Notes: generated from the letters alone by a model not told the origin. Counted from the stretch's first letter, positions 37,621-47,647 are shown. The stretch: DNA of 64,000 nt from Debaryomyces hansenii CBS767 (GCF_000006445.2 NC_006044.2:558001-622000), one strand, 5' to 3'. Translations and numbers: made by a program.

Positions 37621-37943
37621 ACGTCTTTAAATTCTTAGGTCTTTAAATCATTCCCATATAATTAGGGATTAAATTTCTTGCCATTACAAATTTGGTTGGT
37701 AAATTTAATTCGAATTCATAAAACTATAGAAACCTTTCTAGAGTTTAAAATTTCAAGTACGTTAATTTATTCATTATTTTTGTTATTTCCTTGATAATCT
37801 GGTTTCTATTATTTTTGTTGAACGTATATATTTTTTTATCTCCGAACAGCTTTTCCACGTTTAGGTATATACATATTTTAAATGCATTTAACTATTCACA
37901 TAATTTATTATTATGTACTAAATATATCCTAAATACATATTAT
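37621..37943. other. Convergent intergenic region upstream of CPR3 stop
   Basis: A 323-bp AT-rich stretch between two convergent gene ends; it should contain both 3' UTRs. Nothing specific was recognised. Confidence 0.5.
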
Positions 37944-38504
37944 TTAATTGTCCTTAAGTTCACCACATTCTTCGATAACGATAGAAGATTGTGGAGCACC
38001 ACTACCAGAACCTTGAGCTTCAATCTTCTTGACAATATCCATACCTTCAATAACCTCACCAAAAACAACGTGAGCACCATCCAACCATGGACAAGGAACA
38101 GTTGTGATGAAGAATTGAGAACCATTGGTATTTGGTCCAGCATTAGCCATACTCAATAAACCTGCCTTTTCGTGCTTCTTTTGAAAGTTTTCGTCTGAGA
38201 ATTTTTGACCGTAAATTGATCTACCACCGTAACCTTTACCAGTTTCAAAATCACCACCTTGCAACATAAAGTTTGGAATCACTCTATGGAAGATAGAATT
38301 GGCGTAACCAAATCCTTTTTCTCCGGTACATAAAGCTCTAAAGTTTTCAGTAGTCTTTGGGACGACTTCATCATACAATTCAAACTTGATTGGAGATTGC
38401 TTAACACCTCCAATTGAAGGAGTTATGAAAACCTTAGTACCCCAATTTCTTGCGGATGAAGAAAATAATCTGGTTTGTCTAGTAAAGTTAACAGGTTTGA
38501 ACAT
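37944..38504 (-). CDS. CPR3: Mitochondrial cyclophilin (peptidyl-prolyl isomerase)
   Basis: A cyclophilin of the matrix type, catalysing proline cis-trans isomerisation during protein folding. The first ~20 residues ([20 protein letters not shown]) form a typical cleavable presequence ahead of the cyclophilin fold. Catalytic and cyclosporin-contact elements are present: [44 protein letters not shown] and [12 protein letters not shown]. The 186-residue length fits S. cerevisiae Cpr3 (182). The leader distinguishes it from cytosolic Cpr1. Confidence 0.95.
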   Translation of the reverse strand: MFKPVNFTRQTRLFSSSARNWGTKVFITPSIGGVKQSPIKFELYDEVVPKTTENFRALCTGEKGFGYANSIFHRVIPNFMLQGGDFETGKGYGGRSIYGQKFSDENFQKKHEKAGLLSMANAGPNTNGSQFFITTVPCPWLDGAHVVFGEVIEGMDIVKKIEAQGSGSGAPQSSIVIEECGELKDN

Positions 38505-38713
38505 ATTTGATTCAATAATTACTACTTTCTAATCAACTACTTGGATTGACCCTTGAAAAATTTCCAATTTATATTGGTATTCCAATTATATACAGGCTCC
38601 ATGGAAATCTTTAGAATATATGACCAGGCTCATACTAGATAACTAAAAGTAAGATGTTTAGATGAAATAAATATAAAACATACATAAAATTTTTCAATAA
38701 CTAATATTCCTAT

Positions 38714-40135
38714 CTAGAAACTTAATAAATCAACTTCAGCATTGCTGTTACTATTATTACTATTGTTGTTAGCGTTCGCACCATTTCCGTTTGCAGTTGA
38801 AGTGTTGTTGGAGCTGAAATCACCAAAGAAATCATCATTGTTAGTAGTAGCAGCAGAGGTATTTTGTTCTTTTTTGGGGCTGTTGATAGAAGGACTTGAA
38901 GTCTTAGTTTTTGATTTTGCAGAAGAAAATAAAGATGAGAAGGCATCATTATTCGATGATTTGGCCGGACCAGAAGTAGGTGCAGAACTCGACGATGTGT
39001 TTATATTATTATAGCTTGGAGCTCTATTACTAAACTGCTGTTGTTGTTGCATAACGTTTGGTTGCTGTTGTGGTTGTTGTTGTTGGAAAAAGCTTTGCTG
39101 TTGTGGTTGTTGTTGGTATAAGTTTGATAAGCTGTTGGAAATGGTCTGCTTTTGTGGTTGCGATGGGGCAGCTTGGAAATCATCAAAGTCATCATCGTCA
39201 TCTTGAACAGGAGCTGAATTTGCATTAGCCGAAGAGCTAGGTCCGTCAAATGTAACTAAATCTTGTAATAAATCTTGCTGTGGTTCTTGTGGTTGAGGTT
39301 TAGACTTGGAAGATGTTGCAGTTGCATGAACCTTTGAGGAGCCAGTAGTTGGTTTCGAAGAACTGTTTGAAGTTTCAACGTCATATTCTTCAAAATTCTC
39401 ATTGGAATTGCTGTTGTATTCCGCTGCCGGATCTTCGTATCTTTCACCATAAACACCACCGTCACCATAAACCTTATTAGTATAATCATCGTCGTAACCT
39501 GCGTTAGATCCGGATGTAATTGAAGCTGCACCGCCAAATGCACCTGACGAAACACCGCCAAATTTCTTTGCGTTATTCCTGGCCTTTTTACGTTCAGACC
39601 TGATTAATGCATCGTCATTTAATAATGATATTAATGTCTTAGACCTGTTTCTAACATTAAGCCCCTGGTCTCTACCCTTAGAATCGATATAATGGAATGA
39701 TTTCAACATTTGAATCAATGATAAGTTGGACCTCACATCATCAATAATTCTCTCCGATCCATTTTTAATCAAATATTCTAATAATTGCAATGACTTGTAT
39801 ATTTGCCTCCATTCATTGGCGGCCTTTTCGGTGAAACGACGAAATATGAAGCTCACGATCTCTTCCCTTTCTCTATAATTATAAGTTCCTGCTGCAATTT
39901 GTTGCATCAACGTCGACGAGGCACCCCATGGCTCATTGTTCGTTGCTTCACGAACCTTCGATTCCATTTCAGTCAAATTCATAGCAACTGTTATAAGAGA
40001 AATGTTAATAATCTATTTGAGAATATGAGTTAAGCTATCGCTAACAAATGAATACATACCATTTTGGGCCTTACGAACGTAAGCCTTGACTTCGTATAAT
40101 GAAATGTTTTTAGTGGCGTCTTTTAAAAGATCCAT
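38714..40135 (-). CDS. ENT3: Epsin-related protein Ent3, spliced: join 40060-40135 and 38714-39987
   Basis: Ent3 is an ENTH-domain adaptor for clathrin traffic between trans-Golgi and endosomes, partnering Gga2 and AP-1. The long frame starts at an internal Met, but splicing of a 72-nt intron restores exon 1, encoding MDLLKDATKNISLYEVKAYV. The joined sequence reads RKAQNVAMNLTEMESKVREA, continuous with the conserved ENTH core 'NNEPWGASSTLMQQIAAGTY'. The protein has 449 residues, with the ENTH domain at about 15-160. The tail is Asn/Gln-rich with polyGln and carries DDDDDFDDFQAAP and FGDFSS-type acidic Phe motifs, which bind adaptor ear domains. It ends in DLLSF, close to a clathrin box. Confidence 0.95.
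39030..39135 (-). repeat. PolyGln-coding (CAA/CAG) tract in ENT3
   Basis: Interrupted Gln runs such as LYQQQPQQQSFFQQQQPQQQ are encoded mainly by CAA with some CAG. Low-complexity Gln/Asn tails are normal for fungal epsins. Length polymorphism between strains is likely. Confidence 0.7.
39988..40059 (-). other. ENT3 intron (72 nt)
   Basis: The donor is GTATGT, the branch site TATTAAC (40004-40010) and the acceptor ACAG. Exon 1 (40060-40135) ends with one base of codon 26, which is completed by TT of exon 2 to give Val. The splice restores the conserved ENTH N-terminal helix. Confidence 0.9.
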
Positions 40136-40726
40136 CTTGATTATTTATTCGATATATTTTCCCAAACTTCAAGAGGTATCTAATTAACAAACAACTTCTG
40201 AATCGCCCATACAGTGAACATCTGAATTTTGAGGGACAAAGGGGCTTGTTTATATGCACGCAATTTTTCTTAGCTATATGTTTATATAGTTTATATTGAC
40301 TACTAATTGTTCAGTTTGTTCTCTTGTTAACGTAGAGTATAAGAGTCAGGTCGGAAGCTTCTGCTCAGGTACATAAGAGAGTTAAAAAAAAAATTGTATG
40401 TAGCAAACAATTTCTGAATCAAGGCCAAAATCATAGAATGTACGCTTTAACTTTCATCCCAGATCTGCCAATATTGTTGATACTTTACCACAAGGCATTA
40501 TACATGAATATATATAGGTTTCTGTTTGATACATATACTCGATTCCCATTGCATTTCACCTTCTAGTTTTCCTGAAAACCGTTCAATATTGAACACAATC
40601 AATCTAAACTACAATGAATTAATCTAAATATATATATTCATAATGTTATATAATTTTTCAGCATCAAACGTCGTTTCAAATGCATTTTAATTATTTAGTG
40701 GGATAAAATTCAATTAGTTATATAAA
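40136..40726. other. Intergenic region between ENT3 and ATP18
   Basis: A 591-bp stretch holding the ENT3 promoter and ATP18 3' UTR. An A-run occurs near 40385. No gene, tRNA or repeat was recognised. Confidence 0.5.
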
Positions 40727-41366
40727 TTAATTGGTTTTATTTAAATCAATGAATTTACCACCGCTAGCGAATCTTGGGTGTCTTGGATCGTTAATGAATT
40801 CATCAGAGTTCATTGATGCAACACTAGCTTTGTAGATTAAAAAGTAAGTAATACCAGCTATTTCACGTTAGTAATGTATTCTCTAATATAGCTGATTGCT
40901 TAAGAGTGAAGAGATCATTTTCCAATACCATAAAATTTCACCATGTTTCCCATACGGTCCGATTGGCTTCCACAATACAACATTCTAATGTAACACTCAA
41001 GTCAATCAATATCCTCGAATAATAATCTCTACAATGACTCTCTATTATCTAGGATTATTTTCTTCTGGTGGGTTTTCTTCAATTATAATTATCTGTAAAT
41101 TCATCCCAAATGGTTCTAGTCATTTCATTTATTCATCTAAAATGAAAAATGGAATTCAACAAAATAAATCGTAATATACCAATACGTAGCCCATGATGCT
41201 AGGGATTAGAAACCACGTTAGCCTATATCATGGGAACTTTGGAAATACGTCGGACACCAGTAAAAATTCTTAATCAATCTCTTCCTTAAATATAAAAATA
41301 GTACATACCACCAACGGCAAATGGCCAGTAATGCTTGATAACAGGGGTTGGGAATCTTGGAGGCAT
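40727..41366 (-). CDS. ATP18: ATP synthase subunit i/j (Atp18), spliced: join 41309-41366 and 40727-40857
   Basis: Atp18 is a small single-span subunit of the mitochondrial F1Fo-ATP synthase membrane domain, involved in complex stability and dimerisation. It is invisible to ORF finding because the first 19 codons and the rest are separated by a 451-nt intron. Exon 1 encodes MPPRFPTPVIKHYWPFAVG. The splice creates an Ala codon, and exon 2 continues GITYFLIYKASVASMNSDEF then INDPRHPRFASGGKFIDL. Both blocks match yeast Atp18 (FPTPILKVYWPF and KEFINDPRNPRFAKGGKF). The protein has 62 residues, against 59 in S. cerevisiae. The hydrophobic span is formed across the splice junction. Confidence 0.94.
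40858..41308 (-). other. ATP18 intron (451 nt) with an internal hairpin
   Basis: The donor is GTATGT, the branch site is an exact TACTAAC (40867-40873) and the acceptor is ATAG. It is far longer than the other four introns found here (59-135 nt). It carries a long inverted repeat at 41184-41250, reported as a separate finding. Confidence 0.9.
41184..41250 (-). ncRNA. Candidate structured RNA element within the ATP18 intron
   Basis: The intron contains CCCATGAT and ATCATGGG as perfect 8-bp arms (41227-41234 with 41190-41197) around a ~29-nt interval holding a further GCTA/TAGC pair. Outer ACGTA/TACGT arms (41184-41188 and 41246-41250) extend it. No clear box C/D pair was seen; an H/ACA RNA is not excluded. 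It could also just shorten the splice-site distance. Confidence 0.3.
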
Positions 41367-41619
41367 TATATCTGATATGTTAATATTATATATATATAAT
41401 TAGTTAACAAAACTTGTAGTTCAACTTGAATAGTATTTCAATTTTGTTCGGGACTCGGTTGTCTGTTTTGTCCAATTAAAATTAATGTAAGGTATTATTG
41501 GTATATACACGAATAATTTACAGAGATCACTTATACTACTATATACGTCTCTCTCTAGGCTCTTTGTATAAGGTTCTATTGTCATCTGAAGTGACATGTT
41601 GTATACTGCAGTCGTAGTA

Positions 41620-42654
41620 TTAGGCTGGAGTAATTTGATAAATTCTTATTTCGGGCGTGGTGTACTTAAACCAACAATTGCTGTCAATCAATGCAGGTTG
41701 ATCACATTTCTCTATAACCCTGAAGTTTCCTTCGAAACGTTTCTGTAACTCGTCATGCCAGTCGTTCAATGTTTCTTCGTTTCTCACAGTTGCAGCAATA
41801 AGAGCCAATTTCGTACCATTATTAAAAAAATCGTTGATTGTCGAGCACAATAACGGAAGAATTGATGAATCGTACGTGACATCAGCAGCAACGACGTAGT
41901 CTGTAGAAGGAGGAGTCAGGATAAACTCTGGGTCGCTCGGGTTAGTTGTTCCCCAAAGTAATTGTTGTGTCTTTATTGTAGAGTCGACTATTAAACCATT
42001 AAGTTGGAAAGTTTTACTCAAGTTTTCAATTAGTGAAGCATCACCATCTGTGAATATGATTTCACTCAAAGGGTTAATCTCCTTGTGATAGTACTTAGCT
42101 AATGCTAATCCCACCAATCCTGTACCGGTACCTAATTCACAGATACTTTTGTTACTAAAATCTACTGGGTTAGAATTCAAGTAATTTGCTAAGAATAGGG
42201 CCGCTTCCCATGTCCTTAGTCCTGTAGTTCCCTTGCCTGATATCAACTTTGGAGTCTCTTTAATTACTACTAATCCATTATTCGACACATTTTCCATCTT
42301 GAATCCACCTACAGGGTACAGAATCGTATCAATCTCCGTTGGTCCCATTTCAACAGCATTTAAAATAGATTCATTGCAATACAATTCGTAGATATCTTCT
42401 ATCACTTCATTATTTGTTGATTCTATCGTGTTAATATATTTTTTCAAGAAGGATTTGATATAATATGGATTGACATCAATTAATGCTAACAAATGGGGCA
42501 ACAATTTATATTGGATTTCGTCGCTTAAAATACCCGAAATATCATTCGGTAAGTTCATGAAATCAAATACTGGTATTCGCTGGTTCAAACATGATACTAG
42601 CTTTGGGTATGTTATTATTCTTGACATTTGTATGTGAAGAAAAAGTTCTTCCAT
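41620..42654 (-). CDS. EFM3: Protein-lysine N-methyltransferase Efm3 (YJR129C-like)
   Basis: Efm3 is a class I SAM-dependent methyltransferase that trimethylates a lysine of elongation factor eEF2. The 344-residue protein has a helical N-terminal half and a Rossmann methyltransferase core. Motif I, SICELGTGTGLVGLALAKYY, lies at about residues 168-185 and is preceded by 'TTGLRTWEAALFLANYLNSN', the family's T-W-E-A element. Motif II includes EIIFTDGDAS, and the family post-motif VVAADVTYDSSILP follows. The start at 42654 is the first ATG; a second Met ten codons in (MSRIITYPK) is an alternative. Confidence 0.88.
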   Translation of the reverse strand: MEELFLHIQMSRIITYPKLVSCLNQRIPVFDFMNLPNDISGILSDEIQYKLLPHLLALIDVNPYYIKSFLKKYINTIESTNNEVIEDIYELYCNESILNAVEMGPTEIDTILYPVGGFKMENVSNNGLVVIKETPKLISGKGTTGLRTWEAALFLANYLNSNPVDFSNKSICELGTGTGLVGLALAKYYHKEINPLSEIIFTDGDASLIENLSKTFQLNGLIVDSTIKTQQLLWGTTNPSDPEFILTPPSTDYVVAADVTYDSSILPLLCSTINDFFNNGTKLALIAATVRNEETLNDWHDELQKRFEGNFRVIEKCDQPALIDSNCWFKYTTPEIRIYQITPA

Positions 42655-42907
42655 GAATCTTCAGAACTGCTGCGAATTTTATAATTATATGCTGCGAAGC
42701 TCATCAAAAACTGTAATATATGCTCCTACATGTCCATTTGATCTTTTAATTTGTTTTGTGACCTACAAGCTGAATTAGCGATGTTTATATTCATATGTAC
42801 GATATATTCCCACCCTCACTAGTTAATCAGTGTTTTATTTTTTATTTTTTTTACGTTTTTGGAAATGTAAGTTCTATGAATTACAACGAGAATCACCTCT
42901 GTAATAC

Positions 42908-43936
42908 CTAGTTCGAAACGATATTGCCGAAAACTCTTACTCTTTTAACACCCCCGTCAGGAATCATAGTAAACAAAACATGCGAATAAACTTTATCTCC
43001 AGATACCTTGAATTCGAGTTCCTTATCAGGGCCCGTCTTTGAATCACCGACCAATAAGTCCCATTTATCACTGTCAAAACGAGGTATCTCTTTATCATTA
43101 ACAACCTTAATAGCCTTTACATTGATCTTTTGGGGGAAGTTACCCCTAAAGTGAAGCGTATCAACAAGGACACTGCTAATCTTCGTTGAGGCACCCAACC
43201 TAATGACTACCCAGTCTACGTGACCCGGTTCCCTCGATCTCTTTGTTTCCCAACCATCACCCATATCATGGCCTCTACCTGGCAATAACAAATTATCAGC
43301 AGTTCCAAAGTGTTGGTCCGATCTATCAATGGCCACACCCCCATTGAGGACAGATGCCGTATCCAAAATGGTCGTGGAATCACTAGGAAGGATTGGAACA
43401 ACCGACCCGTACAATCTGAATCTTGCAATTCCTCCATCTGGATACATTCTCAACCTAGCATGAGTATAATTAGTTTCTGTGATAGAATCTCTAACAAAGA
43501 AGTGCTTTTGTGAAGGTCCACATTCAGTTTTTGGGATCACCGACTCCCACTTGGAATCTGGAAGCGACTCAACGCCTTCATCTTCACCCAACGAAACAGC
43601 CTCGACGGATATATGTGGAGCATGGTTACCATTGAAGAACGCAGTGTCGATTTCGCATCCTATCAATTTGGCAGATGCCACTCCCATCTTGATAATAACA
43701 TAATCCGCTTCTTCGGTATTGTGTCTACGTGTTTCCCACCCATCATACCACTTCCCGGCTGGAACAAACTTGTTAGCATCAAAAATTGGTGCCTTCGGTT
43801 TGATCAAGTTTTCTGCCTCCGCAAACCATTCGTCTGAAAATTTCAACACCTTCCCACCTAACTTTTCCCCAATTACATCCGTATATTGGGTAACAATTTT
43901 CTCTTGAAAATCTTTTTGCGATAAGACCTTAATCAT
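42908..43936 (-). CDS. DAL2: Allantoicase (Dal2)
   Basis: Allantoicase hydrolyses allantoate to ureidoglycolate and urea in purine-nitrogen catabolism. The 342-residue protein has the characteristic two homologous jelly-roll repeats. Repeat 1 contains 'GKWYDGWETRRHNTEEADYV' and repeat 2 'GRGHDMGDGWETKRSREPGH', with the shared G-W-E-T-[RK]-R block. Paired phrases HARLRMYPDGGIARFRLYG and SHVLFTMIPDGGVKRVRVFG close each repeat. Length matches yeast Dal2 (343). Several GATAA motifs lie upstream, fitting nitrogen-catabolite control by GATA factors. No other allantoin genes are nearby, so the DAL cluster of S. cerevisiae is not reproduced here. Confidence 0.96.
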   Translation of the reverse strand: MIKVLSQKDFQEKIVTQYTDVIGEKLGGKVLKFSDEWFAEAENLIKPKAPIFDANKFVPAGKWYDGWETRRHNTEEADYVIIKMGVASAKLIGCEIDTAFFNGNHAPHISVEAVSLGEDEGVESLPDSKWESVIPKTECGPSQKHFFVRDSITETNYTHARLRMYPDGGIARFRLYGSVVPILPSDSTTILDTASVLNGGVAIDRSDQHFGTADNLLLPGRGHDMGDGWETKRSREPGHVDWVVIRLGASTKISSVLVDTLHFRGNFPQKINVKAIKVVNDKEIPRFDSDKWDLLVGDSKTGPDKELEFKVSGDKVYSHVLFTMIPDGGVKRVRVFGNIVSN

Positions 43937-44683
43937 GGTGAATAGGTATTTTTAGTGGTGCAGAATTGTACAACAATAGTGTAGATTAGTAAAGTAAGAA
44001 TAAATGTCAATATATGCAATTGCTTAGATTTTTGCTATATTGAATATGCTGTGATTGATTAGTTATCGTATCTGTAAAGATATTCAACTTGTTTTATATA
44101 ATATATGTATATATGTATATTAGCAGGGTAAGAAATAAACTAAATTTTTCACTTTTATCAGCAACTACCCTAAATATAAGCAATTGACTCCAACTGATAA
44201 TATATGTGGGTTGAACACACCTTGCGTTTGCATAATCCCACCAAATCAAAGGGGATCATCTTAGCGATATTGACTCCTCTCGAACTGAGACTCGGAGTAG
44301 AGCGAAGTAGTATTATGTCCTTATCTATTGTGGTTGAATGCCGTAATAGGAAATAAATCCGCGAATGTCGGTTATAAATATAGACTTCCTAATCTAGAAG
44401 TAAGTGAACTGTTAGATTTCATTGGGGTTCGTTTATATTTGTTACGTAATCTGGGTACTAATTCCCAAAAAAAAAACAAAAAGAAAACAAAGTCTATAAG
44501 CGGTTCCAATAAACACTATTACAAGAAGTGACGATTGAGCTTTTACAGTTCTCAGAGAAACAATATTGACAACCCCATACCAACTAAATTACACTCTTTA
44601 AACCAATATTTAATTTAAGTTAGACAGAAGACAAGCAAATTCCAGTTAATCGGACTGTAAACATAGACAAAAATCGAGGAATT
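43937..44683. other. Divergent promoter region DAL2 / tail-anchored coiled-coil gene
   Basis: A 747-bp gene-free stretch. GATAA or its complement TTATC occurs at 44063-44067, 44155-44159, 44196-44200 and 44321-44325, candidate sites for GATA activators of DAL2. An A-rich tract lies near 44470-44490. No RNA gene is seen. Confidence 0.5.
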
Positions 44684-47062
44684 ATGGATGATTCTAAAGA
44701 GAATGATAGCTCTGTTATAGTGAATATTCAGCCCAGCACGCCCAACCGACCATTGAGTGGCAAGAATTCCATGAACTCACTTAACGGGGCGAACAAAAGC
44801 AAAGGAAAAATTGGATCTCCTAGTAAGGCCGAAGTAGTCAGTCCAATCAGACAACAGAAGTTGGTAACGTTAACACAGAACTACAACAAGCTAGAACGGG
44901 GATATGCCGACTTGTTATTGAAATATAATAACTTGTTGAGTGAATACGAACAAATTGAACAGGAATTACAAAGCAAGGTGCAGACGAATCGGGAGCAGTC
45001 TGGCACAATAAATAAGTATGAGACCTTACTAAAGCATATTGAAAATGATCATAACAAGAACAAGGAGTTATACGAACAGGAGATCTTTTATTATAAGGAG
45101 CTAATTGATGATTTGCAGTTGAAGATCAACAAGATGACTAACGAATTGAATAGCAAAAGGCTTGAGGACGAACAATTTGACAAGATTGATGACGAACTAT
45201 TGGATAAATATAATGCGTTACTGAAGCAATTCAAGATTTTGCAGAGCAATTACGAATTGGAGCAAAATTCTAAACTAGTTCTCATTGATCAGATTGAATA
45301 CTTGACTAAACAAAATGACCTATTAAACCCAGATGCTGAGAATGATATTCACAAGAGTAATAACAACTCTAACGCATCGAACCATTGCCACGAATTTGAC
45401 GATAGCGTAATTCATGTAGATACCTACGCTCACACTATGAATAATCTAAGTGATGAATCAGATGTTAATAATTCTGATTTGGAGCTTGACGAAGATCAAG
45501 ATTCGCAGATACTAAGTTATTTAGCAGACGATATGAATGGTCAGTTTACATCATCATCTCCAATTAAACGAGATGAATCTTTAAAAATTGCAAACGATTT
45601 TGTATTCCCTAATAATAGTTCCCAGAAAGATAGAATTCCGAATTTAGAACCTGATTTGAACTTTAAGTTTCCGGCCTCTCCCGATCCAGAATCGAAAGAA
45701 TTGAAACGCCAATCATTACCTGCTACTTTAAAGCATAATTCTCATCTTGATTTAAATGATGATTTCATATTGTCGCCATTGAAATTGACTGCGAATAATA
45801 CATCATATTTTAATATGGACAATTCAATAAATAACACAACTAAGAGAAGGTATTCGAATTCAAAGCCGAACCATTCTCGTTATAATTCGCATGACATTTT
45901 GCCTATTAAGGTGGAATTTGAACCTCTTGAGCTGACTTTAAGGAGCACCTCAGGACCTGACAAATATTATAATAGTAATACGAACTCCACATTATCTCAA
46001 AATAATAATAAATTCGAAAGCATTGAAGAACTACCTGAATTAATCGCACACACCGATGGTAAGTCGGTTAGAAATTCAACGTTCAATAAATTAAATGGCT
46101 ATAACAACATTCCTTCGAATAGAAGCTCATTAAATACAACAGGATCGTCCAAATCAAGTTTACTCATTGATCACAATATTATGACTAATGATATGACCAA
46201 ACAAGAGATTATGAAATTGAAGTTCGAATTGCATTCCTTAAAATTGCATAATGAAAAATTGCTATCTTACATTGGATTCGAATTGCAGAAACAAAAGAAG
46301 AACATTAAAAAGTTATCACATAAGCAATCTACCACAAGCTTGAGGAACTTCAATCGCAAGATAGAATATTCTGATGCAAAATTGATTGAAAAATCGAGAG
46401 ACTTACTAATCCACAAGAAAAGAGTACTCAGATCTGTCTCTGTCAACCCAATATTATCCAGGAAATATAACTACGATAACAATGTTGTTGGTATACTAAC
46501 GAAGAGCTTGTTACCATTCAAGATAATACCCGGGCATGATGAAGATCGCTTTGAATTTACTAGTGATTTTATTAATAGTATTGATAAAGATGATGAAGAT
46601 GATTATGGATTTATGAAGCATAATGACAAATTTAATAAGCGAGTATTGTCTAATAGCTTCGAAGCTGATGAAATAGATGATGATGAAATATTTACGCCAA
46701 GAGGAAATCATGGAGTTAAGAAATATAAATCTCAAATATTTAGGAATAATGATTATGATTCATCGTTTAATACGTCATATTATGATTATGATGATGATAA
46801 TGAGGATCACCATGAAAATTACACGGAAGAGGATGATAATTGGGAGGATATTTCAGGTGATTCGACAATTTCAGAAGAGGTTGTTAATACCCCTATTTTT
46901 AACCAGTTGAAATATCTCATTACTGGTAGTTATAGTACACCAAAGAAATCGCATGCAAGAAATGATTCCGTTGACGATGGTTTGAAATACAAATTTTTAT
47001 CAATCGCTATTGGTATATTGATCATTGGCTTGAGATGCACAAACCAAAATCATAACCTCTAG
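44684..47062 (+). CDS. Coiled-coil protein with C-terminal membrane anchor, unknown function
   Basis: I do not recognise this 792-residue protein. It has a short disordered Ser/Pro/Asn-rich start with SP/TP sites, then a coiled coil at about residues 60-205 (YNKLERGYADLLLKYNNLLS; NYELEQNSKLVLIDQIEYLT). A long acidic, Asn/Ser-rich disordered region follows, with many SP motifs. A second helical segment near 500-535 reads KQEIMKLKFELHSLKLHNEK. The last ~20 residues contain a hydrophobic helix (FLSIAIGILIIGL) close to the C-terminus, as in tail-anchored proteins. That layout recalls membrane-tethered adaptors at the nuclear envelope, spindle pole or cell cortex; no orthology is claimed. Confidence 0.75.
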   Translation: MDDSKENDSSVIVNIQPSTPNRPLSGKNSMNSLNGANKSKGKIGSPSKAEVVSPIRQQKLVTLTQNYNKLERGYADLLLKYNNLLSEYEQIEQELQSKVQTNREQSGTINKYETLLKHIENDHNKNKELYEQEIFYYKELIDDLQLKINKMTNELNSKRLEDEQFDKIDDELLDKYNALLKQFKILQSNYELEQNSKLVLIDQIEYLTKQNDLLNPDAENDIHKSNNNSNASNHCHEFDDSVIHVDTYAHTMNNLSDESDVNNSDLELDEDQDSQILSYLADDMNGQFTSSSPIKRDESLKIANDFVFPNNSSQKDRIPNLEPDLNFKFPASPDPESKELKRQSLPATLKHNSHLDLNDDFILSPLKLTANNTSYFNMDNSINNTTKRRYSNSKPNHSRYNSHDILPIKVEFEPLELTLRSTSGPDKYYNSNTNSTLSQNNNKFESIEELPELIAHTDGKSVRNSTFNKLNGYNNIPSNRSSLNTTGSSKSSLLIDHNIMTNDMTKQEIMKLKFELHSLKLHNEKLLSYIGFELQKQKKNIKKLSHKQSTTSLRNFNRKIEYSDAKLIEKSRDLLIHKKRVLRSVSVNPILSRKYNYDNNVVGILTKSLLPFKIIPGHDEDRFEFTSDFINSIDKDDEDDYGFMKHNDKFNKRVLSNSFEADEIDDDEIFTPRGNHGVKKYKSQIFRNNDYDSSFNTSYYDYDDDNEDHHENYTEEDDNWEDISGDSTISEEVVNTPIFNQLKYLITGSYSTPKKSHARNDSVDDGLKYKFLSIAIGILIIGLRCTNQNHNL

Positions 47063-47341
47063 ATTACGAATTAGACGATATATAGACTACTTACAAAATA
47101 GAGCTCATTCAGCATTTTATACATTCTATTGTTCAACGTAGACACAAAATCTCGGGTCTCATAAATAGAATCGGTCACCGAATTAGCTGCGAATGGAAAA
47201 GTGGAACCATTTCTCACACTGTACTTGTTTGGTTCCCAAATAAATAACATTTTAAAATTATATTCTCCGACTTGTATTCTTGTTGTCCTTTTAATATAAG
47301 GGATTTTACGGAAATAAACGGTCCTTAAATAATCTTTCAAA

Positions 47342-47647
47342 ATGGAGTTAAATGTCAATTCTGGTGCAACAAATGCCAATATTAATAGTAAAGCGAATTC
47401 GGAATTTAATAGGAGGGGTGATCATAGATTAGCAAAACGGATAGTTACCACCAGGGGACATTTTCAGAAACCATATGGGGAGAATGAAACTGAAACTTGT
47501 GATCAAGATAATGAAATCATCATGGAAGATAGTATAAATAAATGTAAGAATTGTGCAAACTGTGAAAGTAAAAAAGATTCTGAAGTGAAACCAAAAGTTT
47601 CGGTGGAAATATCCATGTTCCACGATATATCAGAAAGTGGAGGCTGA
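47342..47647 (+). CDS. Small hypothetical protein (101 residues)
   Basis: An ATG-started frame coding for a hydrophilic protein with an Asn/Ser-rich start, a basic middle (RRGDHRLAKRIVTTRGHFQK) and a Cys cluster KCKNCANCESKK that could bind metal. No family is recognised. It is the only ATG-started frame of any size in the 786-bp gap between the coiled-coil gene and the ketopantoate-reductase gene. Its first 38 bases overlap an ATG-less antisense frame. Coding status is uncertain. Confidence 0.35.
   Translation: MELNVNSGATNANINSKANSEFNRRGDHRLAKRIVTTRGHFQKPYGENETETCDQDNEIIMEDSINKCKNCANCESKKDSEVKPKVSVEISMFHDISESGG

Noticed and set aside
40858..41308. Box C/D snoRNA in the ATP18 intron
   Set aside because: No RUGAUGA box with a CUGA partner at proper spacing was found on the sense strand.
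44328..44531. 67-codon frame upstream of the tail-anchored coiled-coil gene
   Set aside because: Ends in an A-run-encoded lysine block and has no recognisable feature; regarded as 5' flanking sequence.
47071..47379. Minus-strand frame of about 102 codons
   Set aside because: It starts only at a TTG; the first ATG is at codon 44, and the frame upstream reaches a TGA without any ATG. Kept only as a point in the finding on the small-gene region.
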